This document shows positions 41,930-55,700 of a DNA stretch of 64,000 nucleotides, piece by piece. Position numbers and translations under genes: made by a program. The notes beneath the pieces were generated by a model. It was given only the letters and a program-made list of their open reading frames with translations, was not told where the DNA came from and ran no database searches. This DNA is from Branchiostoma floridae (Eukaryota; Chordata; Leptocardii; Amphioxiformes; Branchiostomatidae), in NCBI RefSeq assembly GCF_000003815.2, contig NC_049982.1, positions 23,947,380 to 24,011,379 on the forward strand. The letters run 5' to 3'. How positions within the stretch are numbered: position 1 is the first letter of the stretch; every line of letters starts with the position of its first letter.

Positions 41930-42172
41930 CTACATATCCATTTGGGATAAACTATCATATTGTGGTTTGCCAACTTGTGTTGTATCGGATAATGGTAAAA
42001 TCACCGGCCACAAGCACAGCAAAATGTCCTTCATTCTTTCAAACCTACGGTCCATGCTAGACAAGTATTTGTGCCTCACTGATGTCCTCTTTGAGACTTG
42101 ATGCAGTTTTCCTGAATTTAGGTCAAGGACAAAATCTGAAAGTCGACTGAACAATGAATCTACCAGCGCCAT
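41930..42172 (-). CDS. Unrecognised 80-residue open frame (possible small gene or first exon)
   Basis: An ATGGCG start opens a frame beginning MALVDSLFSRLSDFVLDLNS, continuing with a basic region (KRTSVRHKY, MDRRFERMK) and a hydrophobic LLCLWPVILPL stretch. Codon use looks more gene-like than neighbouring random frames, and the frame closes at a TAG. The first 50 or so codons could instead be an exon ending at a weak donor (GGACC|GTAGGT or GGCCG|GTGATT). I do not recognise the protein. It starts about 860 bases upstream of the METTL21-like start on the same strand, so it could also be part of an alternative 5' end. Confidence 0.3.
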   Translation of the reverse strand: MALVDSLFSRLSDFVLDLNSGKLHQVSKRTSVRHKYLSSMDRRFERMKDILLCLWPVILPLSDTTQVGKPQYDSLSQMDM

Positions 42173-42251
42173 ACTCAGACCTCAGCGAGCGAACATAGCA
42201 GCTTCAGGACTTAACAGTCGGCAAATACAAACAATGCACCAACACGAAACT

Positions 42252-42285
42252 GTCTAGTACTTTTGTACTGTACTGTACTGTACTT
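42252..42285. repeat. (TGTAC)n short tandem repeat
   Basis: Four consecutive near-identical ACTGT/TGTAC units between the open frame at 41930 and the next spacer. Simple-sequence DNA. Confidence 0.75.
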
Positions 42286-45200
42286 TTGTCATCAATGTAA
42301 AATATCCAGAAATGTGAAAATGGATAATATTGGATCATACGTACCGTTATTCTCTGCAGGAATATACGATGGTATCAGGCTGTATAGGACATGTACATGG
42401 ATATCGTTTGCCCTCAGACACATATATGCTATACAAGGCCAGAGGACGGGCTTATTTTAGAGACGTTGGCTGGTTCTGACCAGTTATAATTGGTGATGGG
42501 CACTGTGCAGTTTCAGAAACATAACCCAGAACAACTGCGTTGTCTTTATGAATATACAGGGCTCTACCTAATCTGTGTTTTGATGTAACGCTGAAGAAGT
42601 TAATTTTTTTCTACATCATTGTCATGCATGTACTGATGTTGTGCATCAGATCAACCTCCTTGCTCAGATTTAGAGAAGAGCACCCCCTCCCACTTTTCCA
42701 AATTCCAAAGCATCCGCAGTAAAAGACCCATGCCGCAGCTGTGATAATAACGTCATCACTCACTGACTGATGATGGCAAAAGAGCCATGTTCTCACAAGG
42801 GATGCTATTTCAAGCCACGGTATTAACGTTATATGTTTACTCAACACTAACGTTATAACGCAGTACCCAGTTATCATTAAAGGTTTAGGCCATTTGTTTT
42901 GAGTCACGCTTAAATCGACTGTGTAATTCAATTAGTTCAAGGCATGGCCAATTTAATGCATGGGAAGGGCAGTAGATTGCATTCGAATCCAAGCGATACA
43001 TGTATAACATGCCATCTATGTTTTCATAGGTCGGGGGCATTGTTTGCTTTGGAAACTGGAGCCTCCAAACGAGGCAACAAAGTAGTCACTTCCTCCTTGA
43101 CCCCACAAACGGGTTACGGGCGATGGGAAGGTCATACTTATAAGGCATTTTTACGTGACGTCATAAGGAGATTTGCATATCAGTGAATCGTAGCTCAATC
43201 ATTTTAGGACACCAAAGACCTTCTCATATAACATCTAGTAAGTGTACAATGATCAAAGAAGATAATATCATAAAAACACATTTAAAATGTTTATAGAATT
43301 TGAAAAATAAACACCAAGTGCGCTTGAGCTCCGGCCCATTCAAATGTAAATGAGGACACCAATATGGCGGTCAGGACATAAGCTGAACATTACATTGGGT
43401 GACCTAGGATGCACACTGTATTGATTGCCAGCTTAACAAATACATTGCTTAAAAGGCCAATCCAATTTGATTCCTTGGTTTTGTTAAAAACGTCGTTTCT
43501 AAGGAAGAACAACGTCACGATTTTGCCCTCTGACATCTGCTTAGAGATTACACTAAATATTAGGGAAATCTCTAAGCAGATATTGGATGGCAAAATCGTG
43601 TAAATCTTGAAAAAACAAGGAAGGCAAGGACAATGGCATTGTGGTATTATCAAAACAAATATACGCCAAGTCTTTCATTCCACTCCATTCTTTCTATGTT
43701 CTAGTCTCTTGCTACCTGCAGGAATTATGAGAGTTGAGTCCTGTTCTTGCATTCCACTGACAACTTAATAAGAACAGAGTCACAAGCATATAGAATCTGG
43801 GATTTATATCATTAGTCACATTCGTAATATATCAGGGACTCCTTTGTACATTTGGCATAAATTTCATCACATGAACTCATGATGCTGGGGGTCAAGGCAA
43901 AGAAAAAAGTAATTTCATAACAATCAAGTTTGACAACAATCATCATATGAATTGCACAACATCCAAGACAATGGGTGACGAGCCATATTGCAATCTTAAT
44001 GTTGCTAACTCTCTAGATGCAAAACAAAAACTGCACTAAACACTTTTACCAACTTCCTATATGGTAAGTTCAGTTACAAGCATCACCAATGTGCAAAAGT
44101 CATTTCTGTACATTTTCATTGTCATATGTATTCTACAACCAGAAAATAACACAGGACAAAACAGATCACATTTTGTACACCAAATTTCTTTCTGGATGTA
44201 GCACAAAAATAGGATGGTTTCAGTACAAGTGATTGGTGCAGTTCTTTCTTGCTTACAGCGATAAATGTGAATGAAAGTATGAAAGTTGTGCAATGAAGAA
44301 AGTATAAGTAGTTGTTATATCTCTCTTCTCATAAACCCCATTTGGACAAAAGTCCAGAAATGAACAAGTCAAGTTGCCTACAAATAGCATCAGACTAAAG
44401 AAAGGCTACAAAATTTCAGCTTTTTTCCTTTTATAGTAACTTTCTTAAGTATTAATCACATACATGTAGCTTATATTTATTTTGCATGACAGCAATCATC
44501 AATATAAAGGGTACGGCATACATCACATTTTTTGCCACAGAAGATAACAAAGAATTGAGAAGCTTTTTCTTAGCCCTGAAGGGGGCTTGTTTATCGGAAG
44601 GGGTGGGGGGATCTGGAGTAAGATGGGGTTTAGTAAGACATTCACATTTCGTAGAAAATATCATTAAAATGAGGGATTTGACAAGTCGACTGACAATTTT
44701 ATAATCATCCATGTATTGAATCTATATATAGGGGACCTCCAAGCCAATTGTATATAGATATACTTGATTATGTTGTCAAAGACCACAAAATGTCATTATC
44801 TCCTTTTCAAGTTTTCTGGGACTTTTTTTTTACAACTGCAGAAATAACTCAGTTTTATCTGTTCACAACTCATGACTTTGTGATGGAAAACCAAACATTG
44901 ATGACTGCCTGGCTGAAACATTTGATTGGACACTGTTTGGAACTGATGTCTGAAACTTGGGCCGTGATTGGTTGGAACTGACACTTGAGTTTTTGTTGAT
45001 TGGCCTCTGAAAACTGGTCTGTTATTGGTTGAAACCGACATGTGAATACTACTGGGCTGTGATTGGGTGAAACTGACACCTGGGCAGTGATTGAACTGTC
45101 CAGTTTTCTACACCATACCAAAATCAGTCAACATGAAAGATCATAAAATTTCTTTTCCGCTGGCATTTTTTTCAGCACCATTCAGTAGATGGGGAAATAT

Positions 45201-47336
45201 ATGAATTTAGAGGCCAGTCGGCAGTCCTGGAGAGGCTGTATGAAGATATTCCATCTCTTTCATAGCGTTGTAAGACATGTTCAAACATTGAGAAAACACT
45301 GCTCCTATAAAAATATGATCCTAATACAAAACATCAGATTTTGGTACAGAAATATCCAAGTCCTGTCAAGACTGGGGTTGCCATAGATGTCTGTATGTAG
45401 AAAAAGGAATATAAAAACTTGCTCGGTTTTACTTTGCATATATCATACATGCATACAGTCATGATACAGTGGAGTTACTTTGGACACAGTATCTAATGCA
45501 ACCACTGAAGTTTCTGCCTCTGGCTTTATCTATTAATTAATTACACAACTTTGTGTGGAGACAACAAAATATCATTTTCTGAATTTTCTGTGGGGTGTTA
45601 ATACATGTTACCTTTTCTTTACTTGTACAATTTGACTATCTAGCAACATCAGAAAGTAGCACTGAGTACAACTTGAAATAAAATTGAGAGTTAACAAAAA
45701 ACGATAACACTAAAAACAACCATAATTTGCATCAAAGAAAAGAACAGGGATCTGTAAATAAGTGAAAAGAGGTGTATGTAGAAATGTTACAGAGTTTACA
45801 GTTGGTTCCAAGCAATTAAGTCTAATCAAATTCAGTAAGTTTAGAGCTGTCAGTTGTTGTATACTATATTTGAATGAAAACAACACATGAGAGTTGTGCA
45901 AAACGTCTTACAAACAATTTGCCAATAAACATAATGTGCCGCAGTTTTCAAAACAAAGCAGCAGGGAATCCACTGGAATTAATCTAAACTGGTCATTGCA
46001 TACATGGCTGCACATGTACTGGTCACTTATGTACATTTTTTAGAAGAAGCCTGGCTTAAAATATGACAGATACATAAAAATCTAATCAATTTGTTTGACA
46101 ACTTTTCAAGCAAGCAACTGTGACGATCAAACTAAAATTGCTTACGGGATGAAGACGCACAAGCCAGACGAGTCATACCAGAAGCTAGTCAATTTTCAGG
46201 GCATTGTCATCAGTGCTGGCCAAATTCAAGGCAAGAAGCAACCAAAACTCTGGGCAAGTTTGCATGAGTATTCTTTCTCTTCTCTAAGAACTGTGCAACA
46301 TACACTATTGTTACACAGCAAAAAACTCACATCATGCCAAAGGGTATACAATTTTCTAAGAACTTCAATATATATCACTGACCTGAACTTGTATTCACGA
46401 TCCATTGGGACAAATTGCATTGTCATGTTGCTTACACATGTATACATTTGGCTGGGCGAATAACCTAAATTTCCTCATATTTACAAGTAGTCTGACTTTA
46501 TAAATTGAATCGAGATTAAAACGTCTTCCACAAGTTGCTCACAAAGTTGGACTGATACTTTACACACGAATGACAAAAATCGCATCATTAATTAGCAATA
46601 ATAAACAGGTCTGATTTACATATCTACATACATTAGGAGGCTTGTTTTGAACAGGGTCAGTCTTACATATATGTACAATATGCACACTTGAAAAAAACAA
46701 ACTTTGCTGCAAAATTATCACTGGCAGTTTCATAATTTGCATTCAAATGATATTCATCAAACATTTTAACATTACTGTGAGAAAAAAAAGTTAGATAAAC
46801 CTTTACAAGATGAGAGAATTTAGTGCCAGAATCTTCAACCTGGCAAAAACATTACGTTAACTACTGAATAAAGTGATGTACTATACAATGTACACTTACA
46901 ATGGGAATGGCTTTTAAAAGGTGCAAACTCCTTTCTGGTTTCCTATTTTTTCCACAAGTCATTTATCGATTTAAGCTATTGTTAAGTTAAACAGCAAAAA
47001 AAGCAGCATTGCTGGTTAAGGAATGAACAGCCTTCCTTTTTTTTCTTTTCCCACATCGAACGTTTACGTAGTAACAAATCACAAATGAAGGGTCAAAGGT
47101 GTACCAATTTTGTCTGTGGCACTTCGCGAGATGTGATTGGGAGCTGTGAGATTAGTTGCTACTAAAACCTTTAGCTGCGGCAAAAACAAGCACCCTTACT
47201 TGGCAAAAGCCAGTCACAACTTTACTAAAAAAAGGAAGTCTCCAAGGGAAAAACTAGCCATATTATCTCGATGGGTCATACCACTGTGAACTAGGGGTGG
47301 CTATATACAGGTAACTAAGGGTGATCCCATGACACC
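42286..47336. other. Spacer and probable 3' UTR of the TBC1D14-like gene
   Basis: No coding exon is supported. The right part probably includes the minus-strand 3' UTR; a minus-strand AATAAA lies at about 44473-44478. Near 44920-45090 a degenerate tandem motif (TGATTGGTTGAAACTGACAC) occurs four times. A GGTCCTCCAAGC-like MITE terminus lies near 44730. Confidence 0.45.
43515..43598. mobile_element. Short hairpin MITE, CTTAGAGATT family
   Basis: CGATTTTGCC...ATCTGCTTAGAGATT is complemented by AATCTCTAAGCAGAT...GGCAAAATCG around a loop of about 17 bases. The CTAAGCAGAT terminus is a variant of the CTCCAAGCAGA family. Confidence 0.7.
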
Positions 47337-49710
47337 TCATTCCTTTTCTTTGTCACTATTCTGGGATGCCAGGCCCTCCTTCACTGATGACAGGACCTGC
47401 AAAAAACAAGAAAACTTTAATTGTCTCTTCTAAAGAAAACTTCAGCTAGACATCTGTGGATCTGGTTTGTAGGTCTGAGGATAAAAATGTTCTTCTGACA
47501 CAACCTAGCGAAGTGTATTTGCTTGACATTGATCCAACTTGTTAGATATGACTATGGATCAAGGAAGCTATCTGGGTTACAAAATTCACACCAATCATTA
47601 ATAGAAAGGGGGACTTCTCACAGTCTCAAAAATTTTTCATTCAGACTCACATGAAACAATTAGAAACTCACAAAGGGACACAAACATTTAGCGCAAAAAA
47701 AAAATATTGTTCCAGATATGAAATAGGTCATATTATTTTTAAAGACAAATTTGTCTTGTAATTGTATGAACCTAATAATACAGAAGTTATATACGACTGC
47801 AAGTACCACTATTTAACACAACAATGTCCATTCACACAATCCATGCTCCAAAACCACATGCATCCTCAGGTTCCTGAATTTTAGCCATGTGCCAATGTTT
47901 ACTTCCTACCAGATCTAGATTGTGAAAGATGAAGGCCAGCTCAACCTTTTCATCCTGCCAGTCTCCAGTCTCAAATCAGCCTGGGAACAATCTCGCACCA
48001 AGGACAGCAAGAGAACACACACTAGGACATACAAACAAGCAACTCTGTACACACCTCTTTGAATTTCTTGTTCTTGGCCTGCATGTTGATGGCAGCAATG
48101 GACTGGAACAGTTTGTCATCTGAGATGACCTCTGGCAACTTGGTGAGGAACTGCACTATCTGGATGAAGTCCATGTTCACCAGGATGTCCTCATAATGAA
48201 GCAAAATGCCTGGAAAAGGAAACACAGAGACATAAGTAACATCATTTTAAAGAGAAATACATTTGTATCTGTGGCTCTTTGAGGCACATTCTGGAGGGTG
48301 CCTATGGACTACGACCATGTTTCCAATAACTTACCTGTACAAGTAGTTGATAGGGATATGCAATCTGTATGCAGGCTTTTCACATGACGTCTCTTGCACC
48401 ATGTTGCCCAGCTCGGACATGTAGTAAGGGATTTGCATTTGACATTTCCAATGGTGACATAAAGCAGGCAGCCCAATGCATGAGAGAAGGGGAACCTGGT
48501 GTGCTTGGCTGAAAACATGAGCCCCTGCAAAGCTACATTACTTGTATTACTTGTAACATGTACTTGAAAAAAGTGACTTCACCTCAGTCAAAGATTACTG
48601 CTATACACTGTACCTTTAGATAGACAAACCAATGAGTTGGACTCACCTAATGCTGTTCTAAACAGGAACTCCTCTCCGTCCCTACAGAACACGTCCCACA
48701 CTCGACTGGCCACGTCCAGTGGGAGAGACTTGCTATAGAGTGTGAAGATCCTACAGAAGAAGAAAAAACAATTTGCATTAGTGTTCTATGCTGTTGAGAC
48801 CAAATACAATACTCGACATGTATATACATTTACTTTCGCTGAGTCTTAATTTTGCAGAAGAGGGTTAAAGAAGGTTATCAAAGTGTATTTTGATTTTTTT
48901 TTTACAAATTTCTATTTGCTGTACAAGGACAGTGACAATGCAGTGACTTTTTTAACAGCACTGGATACAAAGAACAAACAGAGGGTAAAGGTACTGGGGG
49001 GTGGAGCTCAACCCTATCCTTCCTTTGCCTTTTACACCCAACTGAAGTCCAGTAACCATTTACACCTGGGTTGATTGGTAGCATGACAGGTTTTGAACTC
49101 AGGGGGTAGTTACGCCACCCGACTCAACAATTTTTCTGAAACAACTTTGTAGAGCAGAACAGCAGCAATATGATGGAAACACATATTCTGAAAGGAGAGG
49201 TCGCAGTGGAAATAGAACCTACCAGTCTATGAGGTAGAGGTCAGGGGTCACCTTCCACTTCTGGAACAGGGCGTACAGTTTCGGCAGGTTCTCCTCAAAG
49301 AACACCTCATATGTGTCGAAGTATATCTTCATCTGGAGAATACCATAAGGAAAGCGTTAGAGATACAGGTACATGTTGGTGACTAAGCAAAGGTACAGTT
49401 GCATGTTGTATGCTGTAATATGGACAAAAGTTGTATTCAAATCTTGCCCCAAGAGCACAAGATTGGAACATACAGTTTCCACTACTCGAATGTATGACAA
49501 AGTTTGAAATTAATTTTTTGGTCATTTCTTTACATGGAAAGACTAATCAATCCTACAGTATTCTGTAGAAATATCCACGGAGTCAAAATCGCTCATTATT
49601 TTGCTACCTTTCCAGTCCTATGGACACAAAAGTGGGGTACAGTGATGTACACATTGTATGGTAGCACTGTATTGTGTATAATTATGTTGGGAACCACACG
49701 CACGCACGCA

Positions 49711-49741
<31 letters not shown>

Positions 49742-52700
49742 GCACACACAGACACCCTGATTTTCAGAGACATACAAAAAGGCAAACAGACAAGCATACA
49801 CAGACACACACACAAACCAAAGCAAGTACCACACATCCCTATCCGTACCTGACCACTATCTACTCTGAAGAAGGCCAGCTGACAGGGTTTGTTCAGCAGG
49901 TTAGCGAAACACACGAAGGCGTCAGCTGGCTCCATGTTCAGGATCAGTACTGCTGCCAGGAACGACATCCCCTGGACCTGGGGAGGGGCAGGCAAAACAT
50001 GTATTACAACTGTATCTCATCATGTGCCACCTAAAATTTAACAGTTCTTTGTGGATGTCGATGTGCAGATGTTGGCACATTGGCTCACCAAATCCGTAGT
50101 GCGTTTTTTGCACACGTTTAGACACATGAGCCAAAGAGGCTCGGTGGGAGTCACTCCACTCCAAAGTTGTGGAAAGGCACTTTACACAACCTTTCGCAAG
50201 GCCACAACGTTGGGGCATGGTGGATATCTAACTTGGGACCTCTTGACTCTGAGCCCAACGCGCTATCAGTCACGGCACACCAACGCCACTACACCTACAC
50301 AATCAAAATAGCTTTCTACATACTAACTTTAATTTCAAGATATGACAATGATTTTTTGCTTTAGGTCATTTTGAGCCACAAGATAGGCTAAGCTATAGAA
50401 GGACCCAAGAGGAGAAAATTGTGAACGATCTGTCACCACTTGCTTGTTCCTTACTGCCCTTAGATTTATATCAATTTCAATTTTCTATCTAATATTGAAA
50501 ACAAGACTTAAAAGGTACATATTCCGATATCTGGCCGGATATTTAACAGAAAATTAATGGGAAAATGTATACATTCAAATACATAAGAAAGTTCAAATTT
50601 CTTTAGAAGTTTGAATAGATGGATGAATACGTACATATCCCACATCTGGCCGGTAACACACGTACGCCCCCAGAACTCCGTGCAGCATGTCGTGGTACGG
50701 TCCACCCTGGGGACAGGAAACATACATGATTACTGACAAATCTGATAAAACAACGTTAACAACTATGATACATTTATAACTTCTAGGTCTATGGCTTCTA
50801 TCAAACTATCTATGTCAAAACACCACATTATGAATCATTAAGATGTGTTTGGCTCAGTGTTTTATACGTGTTCTATTAACCTTTCACTAGGTCCGTGTTA
50901 ACTCGTAGCACTGAGCCAGTTACTACATCTGCTCATCAGGCTAAAAAACTAATGGCAAAAGCAATAATTACAGTAATCCAGCAGTTTTGTTTTCAGACTG
51001 CAATTTCAATGTCTAATTGTAGTAAGATGTTATGACCAAGAAAGACAGATTTTCTTTAGACATGGTATAGAATAGAACAAACAAGTCCTATAGTCCATGG
51101 GCCAGACCCCCAAATTTTACATATCAGTACCACCTGAGGGGGCAAATTTTCCTTATGATTTTTAAGTAGTAGGGTATCTGAGGGATATATTTTGATATGA
51201 TAGCCATCGCAGAGTGGTAGCTTTGACCCGGCTATCTGCCCTTGACCTTTTGACCCCAATCTGGACCACGCCCTTTGATATGATTATACAAATGGGTGTG
51301 TAAATCAATTAAACAATAATATTTTCAAATGAAACTTGCTGGGCTGATACAGAATGAATCAAGGATTACAGAAAACTTAATTTCATTTCCATATCTGGAT
51401 CCTATGAAGAGTTATGAGTCTTTTAATTATTATTTTTGAGCAAATTTTGGATGAAAAATGTTAATTTCTACTTTTCAAAGGCTGACATTTATTCTGAACT
51501 CACATTTGACCTTTTTTCATGCTTTTATCTGCTTTGCTGTATCATTCCCTGCATTCTAAAGTTTAAATCATGAAAATCCGCCATTTCTATCTAGAGATAT
51601 GAGTACCTAAATAAATACACACCTACAGGCATTGTGTTGGGGAAACCGTTGCTAGGGCCGTTGCTATGGAGGTGCTGGGCTGCAATCCCAAGCAAAATGC
51701 AGTACAAAGCCTAGTCTTTTGATATATTTTATGTCCTTATACCTTCCAACATATTATAGAGAACATGTTAAAGGTGTCATATGTAAGGTAAAGTATAATT
51801 CTAGTTTAAAACTTACATGCTATATGTATAAGTTAAATAGCATTATCATCCTACATGCATAATAGGCCTTGCACGAGTGTGCATACTATTTCCCACAACT
51901 ATGAAATAACACTTGACAGTGTTACATGTGTAGCAGGCACCGATGACAACAATGAAGGGAGTATGAGGCAAGATTCATATGAGTCTGCTCTGGATACTGC
52001 GTATCAAGAGCTGTTCCAATTCATACGGAATGATCTGTTCAGCAACCCTAGGGTACTACGAATGACAGACCTCTCCTCAAGATTAGTGGAGTCTATAAAG
52101 TCTCTTGGTATAGAGCAGATCAAAGACTCCACCAAGAAACACATGTGGCGGAGTTTAGAGAGCGAGTTTTGTAGTACCCTACACTTCTTTTCTGATGACA
52201 ACCGCAGACTGTTTGTCTATCCTGACAATCTATCTAGATGCGACCTTGTCAAAGCGCATCAGGCCTTACAAAAGGAGCTGAACACTCTTAAATCACTCCT
52301 TAACAAAGATGTTGTTGCCAAGGCAGCCCTGTTACTTAGAGACGACATAAGAAAGCAGGATGTTTCTCAAGCCTGGCCACCGGTGATCACAGAGGAGGAC
52401 CAAAGTAGAGACATCATCCCTCCGTCAGTCGTCAAATTCTTCTGCTACTTGCTGACAGGCGGTTTCAACAATGCCGATGCATCACAGAGGGTGGAACGAC
52501 TTGTGACCTCATTCGGATATGACATTGTGTATGCTGTAAGCCAGGGAAAAGTGAAAACACCCAAACACATCACTTTGGCTTTTTCCATCAAGTGACTGAC
52601 AGGAAACGTGGAGCTTGTGCAACTGCTGAACCGACTTGGTTACAGTGTTTCTTACAGTACTATGGAGGAAATCAGTACGGCCCTTTGCCTTCAGAAGCTG

Positions 52701-55700
52701 TCAAGTGGTGATGGTGACATAACCCTTCCAAGTAACTTGCATAATCAAGTTTTCACCACACTTGCCTGGGACAACATCGATCGACTGGAAGAGACCATAA
52801 GCGGTGGCCGGACATCTCATCGTGTCAATGGCATTGCTGTCCAACCCAAGGTAACAGAGTCCCCTGAAGTAGAAGCCCTCCCTCCATTGACTAAAACAAA
52901 GAGAAGAAGCATTGACGCCCAGCAGCCAGCATTGCCAGCCTACAATGTTGGCCAAAGAGAGGGTACTGAACCATGCCAATCTGTTGACCTTGAGCAAGAT
53001 GATATCACTCACACTACACGGCTGAAGAACATGATTTGGATGATAGCTCGTATACTTAAACAAAAAGAGCAAAGCATCAGCAGCTGGACAGGCCTCTACA
53101 TCAAATCATGCAGTGATGTCCAAGTAATCCCTGACGTTTGCTAACTTCCCACCATCAATGCCCCTCCAACACAGATGTTCACCGTGTACGAAATTCTCAG
53201 GCAGTCCTTAATCATTAAGGATAAGCTTCAGTTAAAGAAGATCGTCTGTGTCTTTGATCAGGCTATCTATGCGAAGGCGACAGAGGTCATATGGAAGCAC
53301 AAAGATATTTTCAAACCAATAGTCATCGGAATGGGATCTTTCCATACATGCTGTACACTTCTGGCAATTATCGGAAAACGCTTCCAGGGTGCAGGTCTGA
53401 GGGACCTTGCCATTGAATCTGGGGTAGTAGCAGAGGGTTCGGTGTCTGGAGTGATGGACGGACGCAGGTACAACAGAGCAGTCAGGTTCCACAAGCTAGT
53501 GTACGAGGCCTTACTCAGGCTTGTGTGGTCAGGGTTTCTGTCCTGGATGCGTCAGAACCACAATGAGGATCTCACTGACCTGGAAGAAGCAACGGAAACC
53601 ACTGACACCACACCAATGATGTATCACAACAAGCTTTACTAGGCATCCTACAGTCAGCAACAAATAACAGATTCTGAATCATGTGCATGTTTGACAACTA
53701 TGTCACCACCCTCCGAAGTGAGAGCAGCCGTCTCACACAGTATTGGATGTCCTACATCGAACTCGTAGAGATTTTGCTGGGTCTCCTTCGAGCAACGAGG
53801 GAGGGTGATTGGCTGCTACATCAAGTGTCCATCCGCCAGCTCATCCCATGGTGCTTTGCCTATGACAGGGTAAACTATGCAAGGTACCTGTCATACTACT
53901 ATGCACAGATGTCACAACTGCAATCCCAACATCCAGACGTGTATGCAGAGTTTATGAGAGGACACTTTTCTGTTCTGTTCAGATTGGCCATGCAAACCCG
54001 TTTGGACGTATTCCGGTTGACCAGACTATTGAGGAGACGGTGAACAAAGACACACAAACCGCCAGGGGGACAAAGGGGTTCAGCCTTAACCACTCAGCTA
54101 TATCAAAGTACTACTTCACAGCAGAACACAGGTGAGTATCTACTTGAAACAACTGAGGGACATGACTAGTGGTGCCAAGAGTAGTAAGTTTTCTCATAAA
54201 GATCTACAAACTACACGCATTACAAGGGATGAAGCCGATGTCAGCTCATTGGTCGATTTAATGGAGAACAACTGGATCAACCCAATGTCCTCAGAAGAGC
54301 CCGACCTTGTCAGCTTGTCCACGGACAGTGTGGCACATCCCTCCCTACATATTTCCAACGCACACCAAATGGGAGAGGACGCCTATGTCTCCTTCCGAAG
54401 GAATCGCTTGGAGCAAGACCCACCAGAAGTAAAGTTCCATGACAAGCTGACAAAACTAAAACTGAAGACATTCTCCAATATTGGCACTAAGAAGACCAGT
54501 GAAAAGGGCAAAACCAAAGAAGTTGTCCTGCAGGTGGACAGAAACCTGTTCAGGCACATTATACTGATCGCAGAAAGCAGGCAGCTCCGCATTAAATATG
54601 TCCTGACACATCCTCTCGGTCCCCTTCCATGGTCTCTTGCAAATGCTGATGGCACTTTACGTAAGACCAACAAAGCTGCCCTTGCAAGAGAGCTGGAGAG
54701 TCGTGTTTCACCAGCAAAAGACACCCCCAGCTCCATCCACCTGTCCGATCGATGGCATGAGCATCCTGCAAAAGATCAACGGCAACAACATAACGTTTTC
54801 TGGGCTAGCAAACACCACAATGTCCATAGTTCTGATGGAAGTTGTGAACAGTCACAGAATTGATGTTGTATTTGACGTGTAAAGGGACCAGTCCATCAAA
54901 TATGCTGAGTGGTTCAAGCGTGGGTCCAGTACAGCATTACAGTACAAAACCATAACTGGTTCTGTCCAGTTCAAACAACAAGTCATCCGTGATCAAGTTT
55001 CTGATTGAAGAATGGAAGCAGCCAATCTACAGAGAGAAACTTAGGAACAAGACGCTGTATGCTACCTGTGAGGATGCCTGCTACATGTTCACTAAAGACG
55101 AATGGGTGGATATTGCGGAGCTACAATGCTCACAAGAAGACGCTGACACGCGCCTCCTACTTCATGCACTCAACGCTGCTGAGTCTGGTTCTGAAGCAGT
55201 TATCATCAGAGCAGACGCTCATGGTCATCAGCCTCGCCTTCGCTAAACGTATCCCATGCAAGGTGTACCAAAAGTGCGGTACAAAGAGCAGGACACGATT
55301 CATTGACATTGACAAGTTGGCAGACGCATTGGGAGAAGAGGTCTGTAAAGCATTGGTTGGACTACATGCATTCACAGGTGGGTACCAGTATTGCCTTACC
55401 TCACGAAGATTTACATGTACACTATGCATGTACCCCAAAAACATTTTGCATGATAAGTCCACAATATTTTTAAACACATACTTTGCATAGTTTTGTAACA
55501 TGAATTTTGCTTAACAGATACAATCAATTGAATAGACACACCTCACATCTACAGGAGCTGATAGTGAATGTTAAATGCCACTCTTAATGTTGTTTCCCAG
55601 GATGCGATACTGTCATCGCATTTTCTGGCCGTGGAAAGTTGGGCGCTTTCAAGCTTATGTTGAAGAATACCAGAATGCATTTCAGCAACTGGGAGAAAGC

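Noticed and set aside
49504-50034. 176-codon plus-strand frame
   Set aside because: It contains the CA microsatellite (HTHTHT peptide) and lies antisense to a TBC exon.
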